Positions 1 through 6,337 of a stretch of 64,000 nucleotides of DNA are shown here, in pieces; position 1 is the stretch's first letter; every line of letters begins with the position of its first letter. The stretch covers positions 423 to 64,422 of the forward strand of contig CADCEV010000013.1 in the NCBI GenBank assembly GCA_902800525.1, in the 5' to 3' direction. Under the pieces are notes generated by a model. That model saw only the letters and a program-made list of their open reading frames with translations, did no database searches and was not told the DNA's origin. This DNA is from an uncultured Bacteroidales bacterium. GTDB lineage: Bacteria; Bacteroidota; Bacteroidia; Bacteroidales; Paludibacteraceae. Made by a program: the position numbers and the translations under genes.

Positions 1-79
1 TCTGGAAATACGTGTCGGAGTGCTCGCAGATTTTACCATGGTACTCTTTTACCATGTCGATAGGCTTGTATTTTGCCAT
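1..79 (-). CDS. Start of a small conserved hypothetical protein (runs off the window)
   Basis: Reading leftward from the ATG at 77-79, 26 codons stay open to the window edge, beginning MAKYKPIDMVKEYHGKICEH. Short uncharacterised proteins with a basic M-A-K opening followed by a G-K-I motif recur in Bacteroidales; I recognise the style but know no function. A TATCTTTG box on the same strand at 303-310 would give a leader of about 220 bases. The protein at 36142 opens in a loosely similar way (K-x-H-A-P-V-A-E-M-H-G). The stop codon is outside the window, so length and domain content are unknown. Confidence 0.55.
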   Translation of the reverse strand, partial: MAKYKPIDMVKEYHGKICEHSDTYFQ

Positions 80-201
80 GGGTAACTCGGCATTATTTAT
101 TCTCGCACCGTACGAGGGGTTTAGGTTAATAAAAGTGATTTTAGACTTTCGGCAGGTCTCCGCAAGATGACCGGCGAGTGCTATAAAATATGATCGCGCG
201 T

Positions 202-234
202 AGCATATCTCAAGCATATCTCAAGCATCTTTGT
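202..234. repeat. 11-bp tandem repeat, three copies
   Basis: AGCATATCTCA occurs at 202-212 and 213-223 exactly, followed by a degenerate copy AGCATCTTTGT at 224-234. It sits in the presumed leader of the minus-strand gene at 1-79. Two further unrelated 11-bp arrays lie at 35984-36027 and 58409-58463. Confidence 0.85.
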
Positions 235-302
235 TGAGGCTGAAAAATGTCATTTTTCGCAGTAATCGTGTGAGGATCATAGCCGAACTAAGAAATCCGA
301 TG

Positions 303-310
303 CAAAGATA
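303..310 (-). promoter_or_regulatory. Bacteroidales-type promoter box for the gene at 1-79
   Basis: The minus strand reads TATCTTTGCATC, a match to the -7 element TAnnTTTG. Confidence 0.6.
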
Positions 311-390
311 CGATGAACAAATTACCTTTTCCAAATTTTTTTGCAACTTTTTTACATTTTTTGCATTTTTCTAAATTTTCTGCACCAAAA

Positions 391-523
391 ATTGCATAAA
401 TTGCAGAATTGCACAACTATGTAGCTTGATAAAATCCTCATTATAATAATATAATATATTATATTATATATAATGTCCATAAAATGAACCCGCATGGATG
501 TGCAATTCTGCAATCCATGCAAT
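391..523. repeat. 24-bp inverted repeat pair around an A/T palindrome
   Basis: The 24 bases at 391-414 (start ATTGCATAAATTGCAG) reappear inverted at 500-523 with two mismatches. The roughly 85 bases between them contain a long run of A/T dinucleotides. A third copy, in the same orientation as the first, is at 5327-5350. The pair lies just upstream of the promoter for the gene at 634. Confidence 0.8.
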
Positions 524-598
524 TCTTCCTCATCCTCGCGTCCGATTTTTTGCTATCATTTTCTTGCCCTAAAACTTGTATATATCAGATTTTTTTTG

Positions 599-606
599 TA
601 CCTTTG
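599..606 (+). promoter_or_regulatory. Promoter box for the gene at 634
   Basis: TACCTTTGCAG is preceded at the usual distance by TTGTATATATCAG and a T-run, the standard arrangement in this window. It argues for translation starting at 634 rather than 484. Confidence 0.8.
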
Positions 607-633
607 CAGCCAAATTTGAATTATAAGAAGAAT

Positions 634-1740
634 ATGAAAGAATACGATTTTGAAGAATTGAAAGTTCAGAAAAAACATGGTGATTTTCTGAGTATATCCG
701 AAATGAGGGAGCTATTACAACAAGCGCCATACAAGCCATACGACGATGAGTATTCCACAGATTTGTCTTACGATGATCAAACAGGAATGTATTACACAGA
801 TTATTTCAAGAAGCAAGGAGATGATCATATCTTGCTCCGCCACATATTGGCAGAGTTATGTATAGCGCATAAAGAGGAGTTAGATTGGAGCCGTGTCACC
901 GATGGTTATGATGCAGCAATATTGGCAGAAATTATAGGTCTATACAATGCTCCGTTGGCATGGTGCAAAATCCCGCATTCGTTAACTGAGGAATATGTGA
1001 TAATCGGAAAGTTCGCGCAGGAGATTGAGGAGAAGCGGGACGATTATGAGGAACTGATAAATTTTGTTCTGAATGAGGTTCGCGAAAAGCGTGCATTGTG
1101 GTTTGCAGACCACCTGCCTGCCCGAGGAATAGCGAAATGGGAGACCTTTCTCTCGAATTATAGGAGAGCCGATTTGTTGAAAGCGCTAAGTCCAAGGGAT
1201 GGATATATTAAGTTACCTAAGGTGAATAAGTCTTCATTAGAAGAGAATTTAGAATACGTAGTAGCGCATCGAGGAATAGAAAAAGCTCGGGAGGTATTAG
1301 AGCGCTTGAAGAAAGATTGGAATCACTTGGTTAAGTTGAAGTTATGTGGTTTTGACCGCCTTTCGAACGAAGAGATCGAAGTTTTATATAATTATGTATT
1401 CGATGTCGTCAATTATAAGATGGATTTATGGCAGATTGAATATGGCGCGGATAATGAACCCATCATCAATTCTGCACAATCCCCCTCCGATGCACGTTTC
1501 TCCCTCTTGACCGATGAGTGCTATGAGGAAGGAAAAGCGAACAAAGTGATTTCGGAGTTACGCACGGCTTGTAAAGGGACAGCTGTGGGATTATGGAAAG
1601 TGATCCGAACAAATGAGGCTTTGGATTATCTGGGAACACGAGGAATGCAGACGTCTAAGATATACCGAGCGATAGTAGATTATTTCGGAGAATTGCCCTA
1701 TTCCGAGCGGAATTTTAGAGACGCAAGAGATAAAAAATAA
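634..1740 (+). CDS. Conserved hypothetical protein, 368 aa
   Basis: Not recognised as a characterised family. The protein is charged and mostly alpha-helical in composition, lacks a signal peptide and membrane segments, and has a lysine/aspartate-rich C-terminal end. The ATG at 634 is chosen because the promoter box is at 599-606 and a 28-base leader follows. It is the first of four plus-strand genes leading to the primase-helicase at 2865 and is separated from the next by a 237-base gap with a hairpin and a new promoter, so it is probably its own transcript. Its position inside the DNA bracketed by the 24-bp repeat suggests it belongs to the same module, but that is inference. Confidence 0.7.
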   Translation: MKEYDFEELKVQKKHGDFLSISEMRELLQQAPYKPYDDEYSTDLSYDDQTGMYYTDYFKKQGDDHILLRHILAELCIAHKEELDWSRVTDGYDAAILAEIIGLYNAPLAWCKIPHSLTEEYVIIGKFAQEIEEKRDDYEELINFVLNEVREKRALWFADHLPARGIAKWETFLSNYRRADLLKALSPRDGYIKLPKVNKSSLEENLEYVVAHRGIEKAREVLERLKKDWNHLVKLKLCGFDRLSNEEIEVLYNYVFDVVNYKMDLWQIEYGADNEPIINSAQSPSDARFSLLTDECYEEGKANKVISELRTACKGTAVGLWKVIRTNEALDYLGTRGMQTSKIYRAIVDYFGELPYSERNFRDARDKK

Positions 1741-1813
1741 TTGCCGAAAACTTCCGAGAAAAATTTCCGATAATTTCCGAAAATAAAAAAGTTATTTCCG
1801 TTTATTGCCGAAA

Positions 1814-1843
1814 TGCAGTCACAAGTTGTGTGGCTGCTTTTTT
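1814..1843 (+). terminator. Probable terminator after the gene at 634
   Basis: GCAGTCACAA and TTGTGTGGCTGC form an imperfect hairpin followed directly by seven T residues. Confidence 0.5.
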
Positions 1844-1848
1844 TGTAC

Positions 1849-1856
1849 TAATTTTG
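1849..1856 (+). promoter_or_regulatory. Promoter box for the three-gene primase operon
   Basis: TAATTTTGCAG lies about 120 bases before the ATG at 1978. The leader contains the 12-base palindrome GAAAGGCCTTTC. Confidence 0.6.
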
Positions 1857-1977
1857 CAGTCGAAATCGGTAAGAGACCGGTTATAAACATTATTAAAAAT
1901 CGCGAAAGTTTTTGTATAGCTTGTGTACACGTGAAAGGCCTTTCGTAAAGCAAAAGCCAAGCAGAAATTTTCGTTTT

Positions 1978-2370
1978 ATGAAAAACAAAGTTAATCGCGC
2001 CCTTGTGGCAGAGAAAAAGCAAATGTATTTGTGCGTCGATTTAGAGACGCAAATGAAAAGAAGTGATTTGAAAGTGATGGACAGCCGTAAAGGAACACTC
2101 TTCCGCAACGAGGAAGACAAGTTCACTTTTACCGAACGCGGCGCACGACCGCACGGAATCCATCCCGAACTGCACTGGCGATTGCTCAACCGCACGCTCC
2201 ACGGACGTATGAGCACCAACGCAAACCATATCAAAGTTGAGTTCTACATCCGTCATGGTGAGTACGTTTCCGAGCAACAAGTGGCAGATATGCTCGCCTC
2301 GGAGATCGAAACGATGGGTGACGCGCTCTGCGAAACCGACCTCAAGGAGGAGGTAGAGAAATGTTGCTGA
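1978..2370 (+). CDS. Conserved hypothetical protein upstream of primase-helicase, 130 aa
   Basis: A basic, soluble protein of about 15 kDa. I do not recognise a named domain. Its centre (GTLFRNEEDKFTFTERGARP) and a following H-P-E-L-H-W-R-L-L-N stretch look conserved in style. Start at ATG 1978; an in-frame ATG at 2023 is an alternative. Its last ten bases overlap the next gene, implying translational coupling. In Bacteroidales, small proteins of this kind sit directly before BT4734/VirE-N primases, so a role in the same module (perhaps as accessory DNA-binding factor) is plausible but not shown. Confidence 0.65.
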   Translation: MKNKVNRALVAEKKQMYLCVDLETQMKRSDLKVMDSRKGTLFRNEEDKFTFTERGARPHGIHPELHWRLLNRTLHGRMSTNANHIKVEFYIRHGEYVSEQQVADMLASEIETMGDALCETDLKEEVEKCC

Positions 2371-2750
2371 TAGCCCTTCGGAAAGGTGGTAGTCCGTGTA
2401 GCACGGACTGCCCCTTCTACACCGAGACAGGCAAAGTGACCGGTGTACGTGGAATTCCTCTCAAGACCCATTGCCGCATGACGATGAACCCGTGGATGGC
2501 AGACTGTGACATCTACAACGTCCATTGCATCGATAAACTCGAAGTCACCGAGGAACAATGGAAAGCCATGCAGCAAGCCGTCCATAAGCGTGCTATCCGT
2601 CAGCGCAAACTCTATCCCGAAGACCATGCCGAGATTCACGCTGTCGGTTGTGAATGGACCCGCTCCAAAGACAACTGGAATGCTAACAAATCCGCCAACG
2701 TCCATTCGTCTTCGAAATCTCGACGTCTCGATAACCCGACGTCTCGGTAA
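2361..2750 (+). CDS. Cysteine-rich hypothetical protein, 129 aa
   Basis: Starts at ATG 2361 inside the end of the previous gene. The N-terminal half carries spaced cysteines and histidines (C-x3-C near residues 13-17, then H-C and C-D-x5-H-C), which could bind a metal. The last fifteen residues are Ser/Arg-rich and are encoded by a short direct repeat (CGACGTCTCG twice, 2722-2747), so the original C terminus may have been replaced by repeat DNA. No family recognised. It is in operon with the genes at 1978 and 2865. Confidence 0.6.
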   Translation: MLLIALRKGGSPCSTDCPFYTETGKVTGVRGIPLKTHCRMTMNPWMADCDIYNVHCIDKLEVTEEQWKAMQQAVHKRAIRQRKLYPEDHAEIHAVGCEWTRSKDNWNANKSANVHSSSKSRRLDNPTSR

Positions 2751-2758
2751 ATCCTAAT

Positions 2759-2828
2759 ATGCGCTCATTGCGGATGGCTCATTTGCATCCGCCAAGTTTG
2801 GCGGATAGCCATCCAGCAATGTTCGCAT
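2759..2828. repeat. Large nested hairpin immediately upstream of the primase gene
   Basis: Four successive stem segments pair outward to inward: ATGCG/CGCAT, ATTGC/GCAAT, GGATGGCT/AGCCATCC and ATCCGCCAA/TTGGCGGAT, about 27 base pairs in 70 bases with small bulges and a two-base loop. It has no T-run, so it is not a typical terminator. Confidence 0.85.
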
Positions 2829-2864
2829 ACCCAAAATGTTTAATCTGTTAAATCTGTGAACAAT

Positions 2865-5294
2865 ATGTTTTGTTATCAAGAAAGCGTAAGCAAAGGTACG
2901 CCAAAGCCTTGCACTCCCGAAATCTGGGACCAACTCATCGACAGTCCCGAAGTGTCTAACATCTGCCGTCGTATAGCCGCGCTCGACCCAACCGCCGAGG
3001 ACTACAACGACCGCAAGCAAGCCCTCAAACGTCGCTTGCCTATCATCATCCCGCACGCAGCCTCTTTCAAGAACGGCAAGCGTATCTCCGCCGATGCCAT
3101 TCCATCCGGTCTCGCCATGTTGGACGTTGATCATGTGGACAATCCCCGCGAGTGGTTCAATTCCCTCGACAAGCAACTCCTTTCCGACAACAAGATTTAT
3201 CTTGTGGCGATAACAGCCAGCGGTAAAGGTCTCCGTCTCATTGGCGAAAGAATGTCTATGTCCGTTGGGTCGGATGATATCCGACAATTGGAATCCATTG
3301 AGGCGGCGCAATTAAGAATCGCCACCGCCCTCGGCATCAAGGAGTATGACGCAGTTACCAAAGACCTCGCCCGCGCCAGTTATGTCGTCCCGCGTTCGTA
3401 CATCCTATGGATTTATGCCGATGGTTTATTTTCCATTTCGCGGTGTCCTGTGTCCGGCACCTCCGTTGCCGGAGTTTCCACCCCGCCGTGTCCTATGCTC
3501 GCGAGTTCCGCGAGCGAGAAATCTCCGCTTCTTGCCCTCCCTCCGCATGTTGATCCTTCGTCTGTTAGCCCCGAATTTAGCTCTGCTCGATCGGACTGCC
3601 GGTGGCCGTCCGTAGAACAATCGGAGGTAGGCTCGTTATCTTATCGCGGCATCCCTTACGCCGACATCGTTCAACAACTCATGCTTGCCATGGGTGCAGC
3701 CGATGGAGCTGTACAAGGCGAGCGCAACACGGTCTATTTCTCCCTTGCCAACTACATGCGCTATATCTGCGATTTCAACGCCGATTTATTGCTCCGTGTT
3801 TTGCCCGATTTCGGTCTGTCCGAGGGCGAACGCCGCCAAGCCATCAACTCCGCTATCGGTCGTCCGCGCAAGTCTCAGATCCCGGTTGTCCTGCAATCGT
3901 CTATAGCCATCTGTGAGCGCGAACTTTCGTCGGCTGCTCGGGGCGTGAGCGCCGAGAAATCCACCGATCTCCCGCTCCCCGAACTCCCACGCCTGCTCAA
4001 ACTCGTCTGCCGCCGCTTGCCCGAGGACTACCGCGCAGCGATGATTATCGCCAGTCTGCCTGTCATCGGAACACTCGCAACCCGCATCCGTTTCGAGTAC
4101 CTTGACCGTCAAGAACAATCGCTCTCGTTCTTCTCTTGTATCACCGCACCGGCTGCTTCCGGTAAGTCGTTCATCCGCAAACCGCTGGATCTGCTCCTTA
4201 CTCCGATCAACGAGCAAGACGCTATCGAGCGCGAGAAAGAGCAAGCGTATAAGGAAAAACTGCGCGCCTCGAAGAACTCCAAGAACCAACCCGAAGACCC
4301 GCATGCCTGTCCTCGCAATAACGGTGTGGCTATCTCCATCGCCAAACTGCTCCAACTGCTGACGTACGCCGAAGGCAAACACCTCATCGGCATAGGCGAA
4401 GAAATGGACACGCTGGTCAAATCGGAGCGTGCCGGCGTCTGGAGCCAGAAATCCGACATCTACCGTCTTGCTTTCGACAACGCCGAATACGGTCAAGCGT
4501 ACATGTCCGATGCTTCGTTTAATGCCCATATCAAGGTCTATTACAACCTATTGTTAACCGGTACACCCAACAGTATGAAACGCTTCTTCAAAGATCTCGA
4601 AAACGGTCTTGCCACGCGTGTCTGCTTCGCCCAACTGCCGGACACATCGTTTACGGAGATTCCTGTTTTTGCACCCTATACCGAATCCGAGCGCGCCGAG
4701 ATCATCCGTTGGGCTCGCGAGTTAGATGCCATCGGTAGAGGTCCTGCTCTCGGCGGTATTCCGTCGAGCAAAGAATCTTCGTTGGCTGCTCGGGGCGTAA
4801 GCGCCGAGAATCTCGTCCACATCAGTTGTCCCCAACTCAACACCGTCATCTCCGATTGGTTAGAAACCAAACGCCAGCAAGCCATCGACGCCGATTCTCA
4901 TTCCATGGATACGCTTCGCCGTCGTGCTGGTGTCATCGGTTTCCGCGCAGGAATGCTCTGCTACTTGCTCGAAAACCGCAAGTTCACCAAGACCGTCGCA
5001 TCTTTTGCCGAGTGGGTCGCAGAGTATGTTTTCCGTAATCAGATGGAACTCTGGGGCGAACAGATGGAGCAAGAACTGACCGGTGCTTTGGACATCATCT
5101 CCGGCGAACGCGGTTCAGCATCCTCACTCCTCGCACTCCTTCCGCAGGAGTTCGCCACCGCCGATCTCATCAAACTCCGTGCCCGCAAAGGTCAATCGGT
5201 CACGCCAACCAGTATCAACTCGCTTCTTTGTCGCTGGCGCAAACTCAACCGCATCGACAAAACCGCTGATGGTCACTGGAAACGCCTGCAATAA
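2865..5294 (+). CDS. BT4734/VirE-N primase-like and DUF3987 helicase-like protein
   Basis: About 809 aa. Residues 10-190 match the BT4734-like/VirE N-terminal domain (GLAMLDVDHVDNPREW, then ITASGKGLRLIGE), related to archaeo-eukaryotic primases. Residues about 370-690 match DUF3987, a helicase-like ATPase region, with a degenerate P-loop ITAPAASGKS near 425-434. The linker between them (about 190-260) is Ser/Pro-rich and encoded by palindromic repeat DNA; two further palindromes are read in frame as AARGVSAE at 3932 and 4784. A GTG at 2856 would add three residues; the ATG at 2865 is preferred. Likely a replication or mobile-element protein; no integrase accompanies it, so it may be a domesticated chromosomal gene. 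Confidence 0.85.
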   Translation: MFCYQESVSKGTPKPCTPEIWDQLIDSPEVSNICRRIAALDPTAEDYNDRKQALKRRLPIIIPHAASFKNGKRISADAIPSGLAMLDVDHVDNPREWFNSLDKQLLSDNKIYLVAITASGKGLRLIGERMSMSVGSDDIRQLESIEAAQLRIATALGIKEYDAVTKDLARASYVVPRSYILWIYADGLFSISRCPVSGTSVAGVSTPPCPMLASSASEKSPLLALPPHVDPSSVSPEFSSARSDCRWPSVEQSEVGSLSYRGIPYADIVQQLMLAMGAADGAVQGERNTVYFSLANYMRYICDFNADLLLRVLPDFGLSEGERRQAINSAIGRPRKSQIPVVLQSSIAICERELSSAARGVSAEKSTDLPLPELPRLLKLVCRRLPEDYRAAMIIASLPVIGTLATRIRFEYLDRQEQSLSFFSCITAPAASGKSFIRKPLDLLLTPINEQDAIEREKEQAYKEKLRASKNSKNQPEDPHACPRNNGVAISIAKLLQLLTYAEGKHLIGIGEEMDTLVKSERAGVWSQKSDIYRLAFDNAEYGQAYMSDASFNAHIKVYYNLLLTGTPNSMKRFFKDLENGLATRVCFAQLPDTSFTEIPVFAPYTESERAEIIRWARELDAIGRGPALGGIPSSKESSLAARGVSAENLVHISCPQLNTVISDWLETKRQQAIDADSHSMDTLRRRAGVIGFRAGMLCYLLENRKFTKTVASFAEWVAEYVFRNQMELWGEQMEQELTGALDIISGERGSASSLLALLPQEFATADLIKLRARKGQSVTPTSINSLLCRWRKLNRIDKTADGHWKRLQ
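3442..3515. repeat. Composite palindromic repeat inside the primase gene
   Basis: GGTGTCCTGTGT is followed by the hairpin CCGGCA..TGCCGG, then GTGTCCTATG followed by the hairpin CTCGCGAGTTCCGCGAG. The same two-part arrangement occurs in intergenic DNA at 32296-32369. Here it is translated as part of the interdomain linker. Confidence 0.8.
3932..3958. repeat. 27-bp palindromic repeat, copy 1 (in frame)
   Basis: A hairpin with arms CTCGGGGC and GCGCCGAG, encoding AARGVSAE. It differs at one base from the copy at 4784-4810. Confidence 0.85.
4784..4810. repeat. 27-bp palindromic repeat, copy 2 (in frame)
   Basis: Same unit and same reading frame as 3932-3958, again preceded by a serine codon run and encoding AARGVSAE. 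Confidence 0.85.
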
Positions 5295-5302
5295 TTCGCT
5301 TT

Positions 5303-5323
5303 CGGGGCGACCGCTTGGTCGCC
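5303..5323. repeat. Hairpin after the primase gene
   Basis: GGCGACC-GCTT-GGTCGCC is a perfect 7-bp stem nine bases after the stop codon. No T-run follows, so it could be a weak terminator or another palindromic unit. Confidence 0.6.
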
Positions 5324-5326
5324 TCG

Positions 5327-5350
5327 ATTGCATAAATTGCAGAATTGCAC
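5327..5350 (+). repeat. Third copy of the 24-bp repeat seen at 391
   Basis: Identical over 24 bases to 391-414, and similarity continues for about 12 more bases (AACxxTGTxGCTTGA). The two direct copies bracket 4.9 kb containing the primase module. Confidence 0.85.
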
Positions 5351-5414
5351 AACATTGTGGCTTGACTGTAATAAAGTACCACCTTGCCCGCGAAATTCGA
5401 ATAAATCTTACTAA

Positions 5415-5476
5415 TTTCGCGCCATAAATATCGATGTAAGGCGCGAAAAACGTAAAAAAAATACACTTTTCGCGCC
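5415..5476. promoter_or_regulatory. Three alternating TTTCGCGCC sites upstream of a promoter
   Basis: TTTCGCGCC lies at 5415-5423 and 5468-5476, and its complement GGCGCGAAA at 5440-5448. The last site ends about 30 bases before the TACCTTTG box at 5508-5515, a layout expected for operator sites, although no regulator is identified. Confidence 0.55.
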
Positions 5477-5507
5477 CTAACTCTTGCGTATATCATTTTT
5501 TTTGTTG

Positions 5508-5515
5508 TACCTTTG
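5508..5515 (+). promoter_or_regulatory. Promoter box
   Basis: TACCTTTGCACC with upstream TTGCGTATATC and a T-run. The only open frame it serves is the 23-codon ORF at 5541. Confidence 0.7.
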
Positions 5516-5540
5516 CACCGGATTTCAAATCAAGATCAAT

Positions 5541-5612
5541 ATGGAAATTATCGGCAGAGCATTTGGCAGTTGGAGGCAATTGTGCGTCCTCCTTTTTAAC
5601 GCCAGGGAGTGA
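5541..5612 (+). pseudogene. 23-codon remnant or micro-ORF beginning MEIIGR
   Basis: ATG at 5541, 25 bases after a strong promoter box, encodes MEIIGRAFGSWRQLCVLLFN plus three residues and a stop. The opening M-E-I-I-G-R is how Bacteroidales AAA-ATPases of the DUF234-linked type commonly begin (M-x-I-I-G-R-x-x-E). I infer that this is the 5' stub of such a gene, deleted except for promoter and first codons; a genuine small peptide cannot be excluded. Confidence 0.4.
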
Positions 5613-5619
5613 CGTTGGT

Positions 5620-5729
5620 TTATCGTTTTGATTCTTCCTCTTTAATATATTGCTCTATTTGAGGACGGAGAGCAGGAATGTCTTCTGCATATGCTCAAGA
5701 CGCTCTTTATCTCTAATTCGCTCTCTCAT
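5620..5729 (-). pseudogene. HEPN (DUF86-type) toxin gene with its middle deleted
   Basis: The ATG at 5727-5729 overlaps the end of the MNT gene by 17 bases and opens MRERIRDKERLEHM, the usual start of HEPN proteins paired with MNT antitoxins. After about 16 codons the frame shifts, and the next frame reads DIPALRPQIEQYIKEE and stops at 5620-5622, which resembles the usual HEPN C terminus. The central roughly 80 residues, including the catalytic R-x4-6-H motif, are missing. In the original frame translation stops after 24 codons. I infer an internal deletion that inactivated the toxin. Confidence 0.7.
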
Positions 5730-6021
5730 AAATCTTGATTTTATCTCTATTCGCCGATTTGCGGGCAAAAGGTTTTAGATAATCTTCCTCTATCAGATCT
5801 ACCGGACGATGAACTATTTGACCGAGATCATAAATCATTCCGCCTATATCCATCAACGACATTTTATCACTATCCGTATAGGTTACAAGCATATCCATAT
5901 CACTGTCCGGAGTTTCTTCACCGCGTGAGCAAGAGCCGAACAAATACGCTCGTTCGACAGGTTGAGTAGCGAGATAAGCTTGTATCTCAGGTATCATCTT
6001 TTGGACTTCTGCACTGGGCAT
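5713..6021 (-). CDS. MNT-family nucleotidyltransferase (antitoxin of an MNT-HEPN pair)
   Basis: 102 aa. The nucleotidyltransferase motif GSCSRGEETPDSDMD is complete, including the G-S and the D-x-D metal-binding pair. Known MNT antitoxins adenylylate or otherwise neutralise the partner HEPN ribonuclease. The start at 6021 is chosen because an AGGAG ribosome site precedes it (AAGGAGAACTATT-ATG) and the promoter box at 6071-6078 lies just upstream; a longer frame to 6093 would run through the promoter. The overlapping HEPN gene is broken, so this antitoxin now appears to be an orphan. Confidence 0.85.
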   Translation of the reverse strand: MPSAEVQKMIPEIQAYLATQPVERAYLFGSCSRGEETPDSDMDMLVTYTDSDKMSLMDIGGMIYDLGQIVHRPVDLIEEDYLKPFARKSANRDKIKIYERAN

Positions 6022-6070
6022 AATAGTTCTCCTTTCTTCGCTTAATGGGGCGATTAAATCATTTCGGCTG

Positions 6071-6078
6071 CAAAGATA
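6071..6078 (-). promoter_or_regulatory. Promoter box for the MNT gene
   Basis: The minus strand reads TATCTTTGCAG, preceded by TTTGCATATGTGCG. Confidence 0.75.
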
Positions 6079-6257
6079 CAACAAATTTCGCACATATGCA
6101 AATATTTTTAGTGTTTTTTATTTCTTTGGGTCAACAATTATCAAAAATTAAGGAAAATTTTTCTTTTTTTCGTTAAGTCCAAAATGTTCCAAAATATTCC
6201 CAAAAATTATTTATTGTTCACGAATTTAACAAATTAAACTAATTTTCACAAAGGACA

Positions 6258-6286
6258 CAAAAAAGCGTCCTTCGGGGCGCTTTTTG
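6258..6286. terminator. Strong hairpin terminator (UUCG loop), usable in both directions
   Basis: AAAAAGCGTCC-TTCG-GGGCGCTTTTT forms an 11-bp stem with one G-U pair and a stable UUCG loop, with A- and T-runs on the two sides. It lies about 50 bases beyond the stop of the minus-strand gene at 6337 and would end that operon. From about 6080 to 6257 only AT-rich DNA is seen. Confidence 0.85.
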
Positions 6287-6309
6287 TTTGTGTTTGTTTT
6301 TAGTACCCC

Positions 6310-6337
6310 TGCGGGAAACCAATCCCGCAAGGCTTTT
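6310..6337. repeat. Hairpin element shared with the leader at 11448
   Basis: TGCGGGAAACCAATCCCGCA plus AGGCTTTT is nearly identical to 11448-11476. On the minus strand it follows the stop codon of the gene at 6337, whereas the other copy precedes the gene at 8043-11393. Confidence 0.8.

Larger units (their letters stand above)
80..633. other. Intergenic region with promoters, 11-bp tandem repeat, inverted repeat and AT-rich core
   Basis: No convincing gene is seen. The stretch holds an 11-bp tandem repeat (202-234), a minus-strand promoter box (303-310), T-rich DNA, a 24-bp inverted repeat pair (391-414 and 500-523) around a nearly pure A/T palindromic core (about 440-475), and a plus-strand promoter box (599-606). 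An open frame extends upstream from 634 to 484, but the promoter lies inside it, so that part is unlikely to be translated. Confidence 0.7.

Noticed and set aside
484..633. Upstream extension of the gene at 634
   Set aside because: The promoter box at 599-606 is inside it and the DNA contains the inverted repeat arm, so it is probably untranslated.
484..5294. Prophage or integrative conjugative element
   Set aside because: Apart from the primase-helicase there is no integrase, relaxase, structural or lysis gene.
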